Source: Vitellaria paradoxa (lineage: Eukaryota; Streptophyta; Magnoliopsida; Ericales; Sapotaceae). Taken from it: a DNA stretch of 64,000 bases. Location of the stretch: the NCBI GenBank assembly GCA_019916065.1, contig CM034233.1, positions 41,456,862-41,520,861 on the forward strand. The letters run 5' to 3'. The stretch's first letter is position 1; each line of letters starts with the position of its first letter. The notes under the pieces are model-generated. The model had not been told where the DNA came from, did no database searches, and saw only the letters and a list, made by a program, of their open reading frames with translations. Below, piece by piece: positions 9,781 to 22,000 of the stretch. The position numbers were made by a program, and so were the translations under genes.

Positions 9781-12700
9781 ATGCTTAGAAGATCCCTTTC
9801 TTCTCTTTCCTCTTCTAGTCGGTTAGCTCCGACCATTAAGTCTGCCGATTTGGTAGATTATCCGAGCCAAATGCCTGGACTTAACTAGTGGACCATTCCA
9901 CAAGTCAACCCATCCCATATCTATAGGATAGGGTTAACCGAGAGATTTTCTAATCGAATCTCTGTCAAAAACACAGAGCAAACGGTGACTATGGAGTCAT
10001 TAGAAAAAACCATTGAGTTGCTCTCGACAGAGGACATCAGTACCTACAGGGATAGGTATCACTATATCCATATAGGATTAGTGCAGGTGGCTTTCAAATC
10101 TCTTACTCTTCAAGGGATAAACGCCTCAGTTCTGGCTACCCTTCGAGATGGTCGATGTCTCAATTTCAAGGATTCACTCATGGGAGTAGTCCAAACCAGT
10201 CTGTGTCACGGACCAGTGTTTTTCAACACTTACCCAAATCTGAGTCTTAGTCTCACAGACCCTTACATCACTCGAGCCTTAAGTCTAGACATCAAGACTA
10301 GTGAGTACGAGTTTCTTCCTAGATCAGAAACCATGGCGGTCCTTTATAGGGTTCACTTTAGGGTCCTCAAAACCTTAGCCCCTAACATCCGTCAAATAGA
10401 TCTAAAAGGACAAACTGACCTCATAGAGACCAACCTTCAGGCGTCAAGCATCGCCACCAATAGGATGCTCCGTTGGGATGAGATTAACTTTCCGGAGCAA
10501 TGGACTCTACCATAGGCAGTTCCGGCTAGACCACCTGTACAAGAACATGTTGAACAAATAGTTCAGCATAGTTTTGGAGACGTAGAAATAAGCTTTTCTC
10601 CAGCTGCTAGACTTAGGATAGTTGGTCCAAGAATTTTAGGTCCTAGATCTTCTGTAGATTCTAGGATAGATACTGGATCTGAATGATCTCGTCCAGCTTA
10701 CCAAGTCTCTGAACCACCTTCTGATGTACCACCAACATTAGAAGAAGACATTAGAGGTATTAGAATTTCTGATGATCAGATTCCACATGGGATCTACTCT
10801 TCAACCGAGGCCAATAGACGGAATTCCCCGACTGCCTCAGAAATGAGATTTTCCCTGTCTTAAATGGATAGGTTTTTCACCCCAAGTCTAGGAACTCTTA
10901 CGTTAGAGTCAACGTTAGAGGAACCTAAGTTAGATTTGACTCCAGGTAGTCCGCTTAGGCATTACCTGAATAAGGGTCTTATGGAACCTAAAAACAAGGT
11001 TTTTCTAAATTGGTTTTTCTCTAAATTAACTTTTGAAGAAAGACTTTTTTACAAAAATCAATGACTTTCAAAAATGGAAACCACAAATAAGGCACAACAT
11101 TTTGTCCTTTGGTTTTTTGACTACTGTTCGCAACAGCAGCAAAAACAAATAAATGTTTTAGAAAAACAGTGGCAGTTGAAAAATGGTTTAAAACAATCAG
11201 CTGTTCACCATCCTTCAGAACCTTTAATTTTTGAAACAAACTGTGAAGGAGTTGCTGTTGTAAAAACCACCTCCTCCTTTGAGTTGATAATACTGTTACA
11301 CAAACAGTTAAATTATTCGAATATTTTTATGCAAACTGTTGGACGACAGCTAAGTAGAATTGAATCTTCTTTGGTTGATGTTCAAACGAAAATAAAACTT
11401 TTTGAAAAACAAAAGTTTGTAGAACAAACTTCGAATAGTTTGAAACCTACTGTCATACGACCGGTCATGGAGGTTGAAGGATTTAAAAATCCTGAAGTTT
11501 CGGTTTATGAAATTGTTAATCAACTTCAACAGAAAATTGGGAGTTTAAAAATTGAAACTTTGTCCAAAGACCAAGATTCAGATCCCAATTCTTCAGACTC
11601 TTCAATAGATGAACCCGAAGTCAAAAAGATTATGAGGTTTTCTCAAACTGCTAGGCATAGTATTCACCGTCCCATAGAATGATACTACTACCCACGCCCC
11701 ACTCCAATCGATCTCCTTCATGAGGAAATGGATGATCGAGAGCAGTATTCCTATTCTGCTCGTGCAGCATACTCTTGGAGTATTGATGGTGCTTCCACAA
11801 AAAATATTCATGATTTGTGCCATCGTATGCTCATGTACGCTACTGTCCAGAAAGCCAATAATATTTCCAATCTTTCTACTGCAAAGCAGATAGTTGCTGG
11901 CTTTCATGGCTCCCTCAAAGGCTGGTGGGATCACCTTCTCACTGAAGCCCAGAGACAGCGAATTCTTAGTGCTGTCAAGGCTGAACCTCATTTAATTCAA
12001 ACAGAAACAGGTTCTAGCCAGGGAACAGTCTTGATAGAGGATGCAGTATATACTCTTATATGCTCAATTCTTGATCATTTTACAGGACATATTACTTCTC
12101 GTAGTAAGAATATCAGGACTCTTCGTCAAAACCTCAAGTGTCCTTCACTTTCCCATTATAGATGGTATAAGGACGTTTTCCTAGGACGAGTTACCCAATT
12201 AGATGATGGAGGTTCTGACCATTGGAAATCTAAATTTCTTGATGGTCTTCCCACTCTTTTTGGTGATTGGGTACGAAGAATTCTTCGCACTCGACATGAT
12301 GGGATTTCCATTCCTTACTCACAATATACCTATGGTCATCTCTTTTCTTTATGTGAGCAAGAAGGATTAGCTTTGTGTAATGACATTAAGCTTAAATCCC
12401 AGATTAAACGACAGCAATTGTTAGAACGCAAGGAATTAGGTAATTTTTGTGATCAGTTCACCTTTGAACTTGATCCTAGTCCTCGTCCTCTTTATAAGCC
12501 TAGGACTAGATCCTTTAGAACCACTAGGCCAAAGCCTAAGAAGAAGTTCAAAAGGAAGTTTAGAGAGCCTATCTACATTAAAAGAAACCCGCCCAAATTT
12601 AAAAGTAGAAAAGCTCCTCTTCCTTCCCAAGCTCGTTGTTGGAAATGTGGCAAAATAGGTCACTTTGCCAACAAGTGTTACTTGCAGAAGAAGATACAAG

Positions 12701-15219
12701 ATCTTCATCTAGCGAGCGAAGCCCAACAAGCCATATTTAAGTTTGTTCTGCGTTCTCATCCTCCTACAGAGGACGAAAGGGATTTTGGCTATGAAAATGA
12801 TGCCTTGCATTACTCCGATATAGCCAGCGAAACTTCTACAAGTTCGCCCCCTAATTCTCCATGTCACTGCAAAACTCCCAGTGATTATGATCAAGTTCTT
12901 GCAGAAATGCAGGGACTGAGGATCAATGTCCTCACTCAATCTCAGGAAGACCTCTTAGAACTCGCTAATAGGATTCCTGATCCTGAACTTACGAGAGATC
13001 TTTTAAGAAAATGTTTAGAGCCTCCCATTGAGCCTCCTAAACCTCCTAAGTCAGACATTTACTCTATGCAGGAAGTTTACCGTAGAATGTCTCTTCGACA
13101 ATCTAGTAAACCAGTCACTCTTAGTGACCTCCAGCATGAGATTTCTATCCTTAAAGAGGAAATAGGCCTCTTGAAGATTGAATCTTCCAGCTTAAGTAAT
13201 AGGGTTGGCCAATTAGAGTCTCAACCAAGCTCTTCTACTCCAGTAATAGATGAGTCATTTGCAGTTAACACTCTTAAGGTCACCATTCAGAAATGGTATG
13301 TTAAAGTCAAGCTAGTGGTTAATAAATCTCTAGTCTTAGACAGTCTTACTGCTCTGGTAGACAGTGGTGCAAATCTATGTTGTATCAATGAGGGACTCAT
13401 CCCTACACAATTTTTTGAAAAAACCACTCAAACCCTTTCCTCAGCGGCAAATAGCAAGCTGCAGGTCAATTACAAGCTTTCCCAAGTAGATGTGTGTGCA
13501 GACCATAGCTGCATACCCACCTCATTTTTGCTTATAAAAAATTTATCACAGCATGTCATTTTAGGTACTCCTTTCATTAGGAAAATTATGCCTATCACAT
13601 GCATTAATCCGCAAGGGATTACAGGGACATATGGTGGTAGAAACATTTCATTGCATTTTATCACTAATCCTCATACACTGCTTCTTAACGAAGTAAAACA
13701 AGTTTTCCTAAAAGAAAAACAAATTGATTTCTTAAAAAGGGAAATTTGTGTTTTGGCCATAAACCAAAAACTTTCAAAACCATTTTGGAAAGAAAAAATT
13801 TTTGAAGTTGAAAAATCTTTTCAAATGAAAGTTTGTTATGATATTCCTAATGCATTTTGGAGCCGAAAACGGCATATGGTCTCTCTTCCATATGAAGAGG
13901 ATTTTGATGAAAAATTGATTCCCACAAAAGCTAGACCATACCAAATGAATCAGGAATATTTAGAATTATGTAAGAAAGAGGTTAACTCTTTGCTTGCCAA
14001 AGGTCTCATTAGATCTTCCAGCTCTGCTTGGAGTTGCACGGCGTTCTATGTGAACAATGCCGCTGAAAAGGAACAAGGGGTTCCTCGGTTGGTCATCAAC
14101 TACAAACCTCTCAATCGGGTGTTGAAATGGATTCGATACCCCATTCCTAACAAAAAGGATTTACTTTCGCGTCTTCATGATGCAAATGTATTTTCTAAAT
14201 TTGATTTAAAATCAAGGTATTAGCAAATTTTGATTTCTGAAAAAGATCGCTACAAAACAGCGTTCACAGTACCTTTTGGGCATTATGAATGGAACGTTGT
14301 GCCATTCGGATTAAAAAACGCCCCTTCAGAATTCCAAAGAATTTTGAATGATATTTTTAATCCTTTTTCCAAATATATTTTAGTATATATTGATGACATT
14401 TTGGTTTTCTCAAAAACCCTTGAGGAACATTTTAAACATTTAAAAACCTTCAAGGAAGTCATCAAAGCAAATGGTTTGGTCATAAGCCAGCCCAAAATGA
14501 AACTTTTTCAAACATCGGTTCGTTTTTTGGGTCATATGATTCAACAAGGAACTATTCAACCAATTTCTAGAAGTATTGAATTTGCTTCTAAGTTTCCTGA
14601 TGAAATCACCAATTTCAAAATGTTACAACGTTTTCTTGGTAGTCTGAACTATGTCTCAGATTACTATAAAGATTTGGCAGTTGATGCTGCTAGTCTTTAC
14701 AGTCGTCTCTCAAAGAGAAAGGCTGATCGTCCTTGGACTGAGGAGCATTCTCAGGCTGTTAGGACTATAAAAGGTAAGGTTCAAAGCCTACCTTGTCTCT
14801 CTCTTGTTAAGCCTTTGTGGTACAAGATCGTAGAGACTGATGCCAGTAATATAGGATACGGCGGAATCCTAAGACAACGCTGTCCTGAATCAGGCTCCGA
14901 GTTTCTCGTCCGATTCACCTCTGGCAAATGGAACGATACTCAATCGAAGTATCCATCCATTAAAAAAGAGATGCTTGCAGTGGTAAAATGTATCAGCAAG
15001 TTCCAGGATGATTTATTAAATCAATCCTTTCTCCTTCGTATTGATTGTTCAGCAGTAAAATCTATTCTTCAAAAGGATGTAAAAAATTTGGTTTCAAACC
15101 AGATTTATGCTGCTTGGCAAGCTCAACTTTCTTGTTTTGATTTTGAAGTAGAATTTGTAAAGGGTGACTTAAATTGCTTACCTGATTTTCTCACCCGGGA
15201 ATTCTTGCAGGGTAGATGA
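9781..15219 (+). pseudogene. Viral ORF1 polyprotein (MP-CP-protease-RT-RNase H), forward arm
   Basis: One continuous frame of 1812 codons including stop, broken only by point stops. Residues ~69-245 resemble a 30K-type movement protein, with the LSLTDPYI region around the conserved Asp. A coiled, charged stretch follows, then a capsid-like region that ends in a basic tract and a CCHC knuckle (CWKCGKIGHFANKC, residue ~953). Next come the aspartic protease (LVDSGA, ~1194), reverse transcriptase (YIDD, ~1536) and RNase H (ETDAS, ~1687). The start at 9781 is the first in-frame ATG and is preserved in the inverted copy. In-frame stops lie at 9886, 10513, 10684, 10861, 11062, 11680 and 14221. Most are single changes from CAG, CGA or TGG, judged against the other arm. 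A 21-bp in-frame deletion near 11292 distinguishes it from the inverted arm. The gene is not functional as it stands. Confidence 0.93.
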
Positions 15220-16679
15220 CCGGTAAAGGTCATAGTGGCCGAGGACAAAAGCCTCAAGCCAATCAAAAGGGACGTGACCAAAGCTTGTCTCAAGCCCATT
15301 TTCCTCCATTGCAACAGAGCCAAAGCCTGTTGGGAGCAAATCCCTTCTTATGTTTGGGAGAAACCGCAACACCTTCTTTGGTAGATCTTGGTGAATACCT
15401 GGCCAAAGCAAATGCGGAATATCTGGCTAAGCTCTAGAAGAAGACCGAAGGACAAAAGCCTTCAGTAGGGTCTTCACAAGCGGGACAAAAGCCTGTTACT
15501 CAAGCCGCTGGACATAAGCCAGCTACTGCAGCAGCAGTTTTATAGTTGCAACCTGTCTATATTGATGGTCCATACTGTGAGCCAATTGTGGCTGTGGAGG
15601 AGGAATATTCTCCTTGGGTAAATGATCCCGGTTATTGCAAAAAGAAAATTTTAGATTGATTTCATTATCCCACTCCCTACTATAAGTATAGACTTGTTTA
15701 TGAATCTATACTTAAAGCTACGGATTCAGTGGAGATACGTCATTATTACAAAAATAATAAAGTTTCTCCAAATATAATGTATAGCCACTCCTACATCCGT
15801 AGGATACTCTCTGCGACTGACTGGGGCCTAGATCCTTTTGCCTCAAGATCAGTTAGAGTCGCTCATGACCAGCACGAGTATCATTATAATTTCTGGGATT
15901 ATCAGCAAGCCTGGAAATATACATTTTTTTTATGAAAATGAGACTCAGTCCCATTCCTAGTTTTTCCGTGTCCGGGAAGAGTTTTGGGACAAAACAAAAG
16001 AAATCCCCACTTGGGTTTTTCAGTGGTGGAAATGTTTGGGCCTCCACTTTCTTTATTGCCTGAACCAGTCCAGAATTTTTATGATTCTTGGGCCGAGGTC
16101 CATCCAATTTTAAGCGATCTAAGTAAAAGATCGTATGGTGGGCAACCCATTTTCTACTATTGGGCCGAATTCGGCATTCCATGGATATGGAAATGGGGTT
16201 TAAAAATTGAACCTGATGACCTAGACATCCCCATGCTCCTTGGGACTACCCATTTTCAATGGTGGAAGGAGGTGGATACAGCCGAGTTGATCTCTAAGAT
16301 CAAAAAGGTCACAGCAGCCTATGGCAAAAAGACTGCAGCAGGCATGAAAGAGCCTAAGTCTGAGATGTTTGCCCAACTCTGCTTAAGCTGCAAGAAAAGA
16401 TTTCCTAATGCTATGGAGTTTGAAATCATGTTAAAGTGCTTGGAGTACTTTAAGGGGGAATTTCAAGAAGTTTTTGATAATTTCTCTATTTCAGAAACAC
16501 AATCTCACATGTCCGTAGATACCCGATCCAATAGATCAGGTGACCTGGATCAGGATGATGCAACTTTACCCAGAGAATCTCAAAACCCAGCAGATGACGT
16601 TCCTCCACACCCAGATGACGTCATGGAAACTGCTCTTGATTTACTCCGACAACTTAAAGGTAAAGATAAGGAGAAATGA
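15216..16679 (+). pseudogene. Viral ORF2, copy 2 (unknown function)
   Basis: This is the same 1464-bp ORF2 as copy 1, with its ATG overlapping the ORF1 stop as ATGA. Stops lie at 15435 (CAG to TAG), 15543 (CAG to TAG) and 15657 (TGA). An extra T in the run near 15926-15933 shifts the frame by +1, and loss of one A near 16033 (GGTGGAAATG against GGTGGAAAATG) restores it. About 35 codons are therefore out of frame and the downstream half is open again. The first two stops and the extra T are shared with the inverted copy, so these two copies descend from one degenerate parent. Function is unknown. Confidence 0.85.
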
Positions 16680-17143
16680 GATCGTGGGTCCTTCCACACA
16701 AATCTGACCGTCCATGTGTCAGGATCTCATTCACACTGTACAAAAGACAGCACGACGTCAGCTGTGTCAAAGCCAGCTCCACAAGGCAGCAAGACTACTT
16801 TCAGTGGACAAAAGCCACCTGTGACGATGCACAGTCACCTGTCTCTCAGTGGCCCGACCGACTGCACAACTACTTAGCACATGATAACCACTGAAGATAA
16901 GATGTAATAATAATATCGGATTCCAAATTGTTTATTTTGCGTCCGAATAGTTTATTTTCTTTTCAATAAGAACGCAACCCTGAGACTTGTTCAGGTGCGC
17001 GCTTTCACCCCCAACAATCCCCCTTCTTTTGTATCCTCTCTCAGTCAACTCTCTGCTCTTACTTTTAATAAAATTTGTAATTAAATTATATATCCTTTTG
17101 TTTCTTTCTACTCTCACGCTCCACTAATCTGGTATTAGAGCCA
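16680..17143 (+). promoter_or_regulatory. Viral intergenic region, copy 2, ending at a primer-binding site
   Basis: This repeats 9028-9491: TGACG motifs near 16822, AATAAA at 17067-17072, TATATA near 17087-17093, and a primer-binding site TGGTATTAGAGCCA at 17130-17143 with one C-to-T change. The viral sequence does not continue into the leader after the primer site; it jumps to an ORF2 fragment at AGAGCCA. Confidence 0.75.
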
Positions 17144-17200
17144 AAGCCTGTTGGGAGCAAATCCTTTCTCATATTTGGGAGAAACCGCAGCACCTTCTTT
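17110..17200. other. 91-bp spacer at the centre of the viral inverted repeat
   Basis: The forward arm can be paired with the reverse arm up to 17109/17201. The spacer is the last 34 bases of the forward intergenic region including the primer site (17110-17143), followed by 57 bases equal to part of ORF2 (compare 15325-15381, from AAGCCTGTTGGGAGCAAATC to CACCTTCTTT). The first join lies in AGAGCCA, which is common to the primer site and to ORF2. The second join shows at most 1-2 bases of overlap. Such a scrap points to template switching or end-joining. Confidence 0.8.
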
Positions 17201-17630
17201 AGAAAGAAACAAAAGGATATATAATTTAATTACAAATTTTATTAAAAGTAAGAACAGAGAGTTGACTAACAGAGGATACAAAAGAAGGGGAATTGTTGGG
17301 GGTGAAAGCGCGCACCTGAACAAGTCTCAGGGTTGCGTTCTTATTGAAAAGAAAATAAACTATTCGGACGCGAAATAAACAATTTGGAATCCGATATTAT
17401 TATTACATCTTATCTTCAGTGGTTATCATGTGCTGAGTAGTTGTGCAGTCGGTCGGGCCACTGAGAGACAGGTGACTGTGCATCGTCACAGGTGGCTTTT
17501 GTCCACTGAAAGTAGTCTTGCCGCCTTGTGGAGCTGGCTTTGACACAGCTGACGTCGTGCTGTCTTTTGTACAGCGTGAATGAGATCCTGACACATGGAC
17601 GGTCAGATTTGTGTGGAAGGACCCACGATC
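17201..17630 (-). promoter_or_regulatory. Viral intergenic region, inverted copy
   Basis: Reverse complement of the region after ORF2, including the poly(A) signal (TTTATT at 17238-17243) and a TATA-like string. It stops just short of the primer-binding site, so the inverted genome has no primer site. An open frame at 17403-17594 (minus) is the post-ORF2 extension described for 9028-9255. Confidence 0.75.
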
Positions 17631-19095
17631 TCATTTCTCCTTATCTTTACCTTTAAGTTGTCGGAGTAAATCAAGAGCAGTTTTCATGATGTCATCTGGG
17701 TGTGGAGGAACGTCATCTGCTGGGTTTTGAGATTCTCCGGGTAAAGTTGCATCATCCTGATCCAGGTCACCTGATCTATTGGATCGAGTATCTACGGACA
17801 TGTGAGATTGTGTTTCTGAAATAGAGAAATTATCAAAAACTTCTTGAAATTCCCCCTCAAAGTACTCCAAGCACTTTAACATAATTTCAAACTCCATAGC
17901 ATTAGGAAATCTTTTCTTGCAGCTTAAGCGGAGTTGGGCAAACATCTCGGACTTAGGCTCTTTCATGCCTGCTGCAGTCTTTTTGCCATAGGCTGCTGTG
18001 ACCTTTTTGATCTTAGAGATCAACTCGGCTGTATCCACCTCCTTCCACCATTGAAAATGGGTAGTCCCAAGGAGCATGGGGATGTCTAGGTCATCAGGTT
18101 CAATTTTTAAACCCCATTTCCATATCCATGGAATGCTGAATTCGGCCCAATAGTAGAAAATGGGTTGCCCACCATACGATCTTTTATTTAGATCGCTTAA
18201 AATTGGATGGACCTCGGCCCAAGAATCATAAAAATTCTGGACTGGTTCGGGCAATAAAGAAAGTGGAGGCCCAAACATTTTCCACCACTGAAAAACCCAA
18301 GTGGGGATTTCTTTTGTTTTGTCCCAAAACTCTTCCCGGACACGGAAAAACCAGGAATGGGACTGAGTCTCATTTTCATAAAAAAAATGTATATTTCCAG
18401 GCTTGCTGATAATCCCAGAAATTATAATGATACTCGTGCTGGTCATGAGCGACTCTAACTGATCTTGAGGCAAAAGGATCTAGGCCCCAGTCAGTCGCAG
18501 AGAGTATCCTACGGATGTAGGAGTGGCTATACATTATATTTGGAGAAACTTTATTATTTTTGTAATAATGACGTATCTCCACTGAATCCGTAGCTTTAAG
18601 TATAGATTCATAAACAAGTCTATACTTATAGTAGGGAGTGGGATAATGAAATCGATCTAAAATTTTCTTTTTGCAATAACCGGGATCATTTACCCAAGGA
18701 GAATATTCCTCCTCCACAGCCACAATTGGCTCACAGTACGGACCATCAATATAGACAGGTTGCAACTATAAAACTGCTGCTGCAGTAGCTGGCTTATGTC
18801 CAGCGGCTTGAGTAACAGGCTTTTGTCCCGCTTGTGAAGACCCTACTGAAGGCTTTTGTCCTTCGGTCTTCTTCTAGAGCTTAGCCAGATATTCCGCATT
18901 TGCTTTGGCCAGGTATTCACCAAGATCTACCAAAGAAGGTGTTGCGGTTTCTCCCAAACATGAGAAGGGATTTGCTCCCAACAGGCTTTGGCTCTGTTGT
19001 AATGGAGGAAAATGGGCTTGAGACAAGCTTTGGTCACGTCCCTTTTGATTGGCTTGAGGCTTTTATCCTCGGCCACTATGACCTTTACCGGTCAT
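17631..19095 (-). pseudogene. Viral ORF2, inverted copy (unknown function)
   Basis: Reverse-strand ORF2, one base longer (1465 bp) than the other copies because of an 8-A run near 18379-18387 (8 T in sense) that shifts the frame by +1. Copy 2 has the same extra base but also a compensating loss; this copy lacks the compensation, so the two halves stay in different frames (18376-18765 and about 17631-18380). It shares two CAG-to-TAG stops with copy 2 and has its own CAA-to-TAA near 19064. The ATG overlaps the ORF1 stop (ATGA at 19092-19095). The N-terminal GQKP repeats and the Tyr/Trp-rich centre are recognisable. Confidence 0.85.
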
Positions 19096-22000
19096 CTACC
19101 CTGCAAGAGTTCCCGGGTGAGAAAATCAGGTAAGCAATTTAAGTCACCCTTTACAAATTCTACTTCAAAATCAAAACAAGAAAGTTGAGCTTGCCAAGCA
19201 GCATAAATCTGTTTTGAAACCAAATTTTTTACATCCTTTTGAAGAATAGATTTTACTGCTGAACAATCAATACGAAGGAGAAAGGATTGATTTAATAAAT
19301 CATCCTGGAACTTGCTGATACATTTTACCACTGCAAGCATCTCTTTTTTAATGGATGGATACTTCGATTGAGTATCGTTCCATTTGCTAGAGGTGAATCG
19401 GACGAGAAACTCGGAGCCTGATTCAGGACAGCGTTGTCTTAGGATTCCACCATATCCTATATTACTGGCATCAGTCTCTACGATCTTGTACCACAAAGGC
19501 TTAACAAGAGAGAGACAAGGTAGGCTTTGAACCTTACCTTTTATAGTCCTAACAGCCTGAGAATGCTCCTCAGTCCAAGGACGATAAGCCTTTCTCTTTG
19601 AGAGACGACTGTAAAGACTAGCAGCATCAACTGCCAAATCTTTATAGTAATCTGAGACATAGTTCAGACTACCAAGAAAACGTTGTAACATTTTGAAATT
19701 GGTGATTTCATCAGGAAACTTAGAAGCAAATTCAATACTTCTAGAAATTGGTTGAATAGTTCCTTGTTGAATCATATGACCCAAAAAACGAACCGATGTT
19801 TGAAAAAGTTTCATTTTGGGCTGGCTTATGACCAAACCATTTGCTTTGATGACTTCCTTGAAGGTTTTTAAATGTTTAAAATGTTCCTCAAGGGTTTTTG
19901 AGAAAACTAAAATGTCATCAATATATACTATAATATATTTGGAAAAAGGATTTAAAATATCATTCAAAATTCTTTGGAATTTTGAAGGGGCATTTTTTAA
20001 TCCGAATGGCATAACATTCCATTCATAATGCCCAAAAGGTACTGTGAACGCTGTTTTGTAGTGATCTTTTTCAGAAATCAAAATTTGCCAGTACCCTGAT
20101 TTTAAATCAAATTTAGAAAATACATTTGCATCATGAAGACGCGAAAGTAAATCCTTTTTGTTAGGAATGGGGTATCGAATCCATTTCAACACCCGATTGA
20201 GAGGTTTGTAGTTGATGACCAACCGAGGAACCCCTCGCTCCTTTTCAGCGGCATTGTTCACATAGAATGCCGTGCAACTCCAAGCGGAGCTGGAAGATCT
20301 AATGAGACCTTTGGCAAGCAAAGAGTTAACCTCTTTCTTACATAATTCTAAATATTCCTAATTCATTTGGCATGGTCTAGCTTTTGTGGGAATCAATTTT
20401 TCATCAAAATCCTCTTCATATGGAAGAGAGACCATATGCCGTTTTCGGCTCCAAAATGCATTAGGAATATCAAAACAAACTTCCATTTGAAAAGATTTTT
20501 CAACTTCAAAATTTTTTTCTTTCCAAAATGGTTCTGAAAGTTTTTGGTTTATGGCCAAAACACAAATTTCCCTTTTTAAGAAATCAATTTGTTTTTCTTT
20601 TAGGAAAATTTGTTTTACTTCGTTAAGAAGCAGTGTATGAGGATTAGTGATAAAATGCAATGAAATGCTTTTACCACCATATGTCCCTGTAATCTCTTGC
20701 GGATTAATGCATGTGATAGGCATAATTTTCCTAATGAAAGGAGTACCTAAAATGATATGCTGTGATAAATTTTTGACAAGCAAAAATGAGGTAGGTATGC
20801 AACTATGGTCTACACACACATCTACTTGGGAAAGCTTGTAATTGACCTGCAGCTTGCTATTTGCCGCTGAGGAAAGGGTTTGAGTGGTTTTTTCAAAAAA
20901 TTGTGTGGGGATGAGTCCCTCATTGATACAACATAGATCTACACCACTGTCTACCAGAGCGGTAAGACTGTCTAAGACTAGAGATTTATTAACCACTAGC
21001 TTGACTTTAACATACCATTTCTGAATGGTGACCTTAAGAGTGTTAACCGCAAATGACTCATCTATTACTGGAGTAGAAGAGCTTGGTTGAGACTCTAATT
21101 GGCCAACCCTATTACTTAAGCTGGAAGATTCAATCTTCAAGAGGCCTATTTCCTCTTTAAGGATAGAAATCTCATGCTGGAGGTCACTAAGAGTGACTGG
21201 TTTACTAGATTGTCGAAGAGACATTCTACGGTAAACTTCCTGCATAGAGTAAATGTCTGACTTAGGAGGTTTAGGAGGCTCAATGGAAGGCTCTAAACAT
21301 TTTCTTAAAAGATCTCTCCTAAGTTCAGGATCAGGAATCCTATTAGTGAGTTCTAAGAGGTCTTCCTGAGATTGAGTGAGGACATTGATCCTCAGTCCCT
21401 GCATTTCTGCAAGAACTTGATCATAATCACTGGGAGTTTTGCAGTGACATGGAGAATTAGGGGGCGAACTTGTAGAAGTTTCGCTGGCTATATCAGAGTA
21501 ATGCAAGGCATCATTTTCATAGCCAAAATCCCTTTCGTCCTTTGTAGGAGGATGAGAATGCAGAACCAACTTAAATATGGCCTGCTGGGCTTCGCTCGCT
21601 AGATGAAGATCTTGTATCTTCTTCTGCAAGTAACACTTGTTGGCAAAGTGACCTATTTTGCCACATTTCCAACAACGAGCTTGGGAAGGAAAAGGAGCTT
21701 TTCTACTTTTAAATTTGGGCGGGTTTCTTTTAATGTAGATAGGCTCTCTAAACTTCCTTTTGAACTTCTTCCTAGGCTTTGGCCTAGTGGTTCTAAAGGA
21801 TCTAGTCCTAGGCTTATAAAGAGGACGAGGACTAGGATCAAGGTCAAAGGCGAACTGATCACAGAAATCACCTAATTCTTTGCGTTCTGACAATTGCTGT
21901 CATTTAATCTGGGATTTAAGCTTAATGTCATTACACAAAGCTAATCCTTCCTGCTCACATAAAGAAAAGAGATGACCATTGGTATATTGTGAGTAAGGAA

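Noticed and set aside
11602..11991. 129-codon antisense frame in ORF1, conserved at 22320-22709 in the inverted arm
   Set aside because: It is conserved only because the arms are copies; it lies opposite the capsid-like coding region and has no known counterpart in the family.
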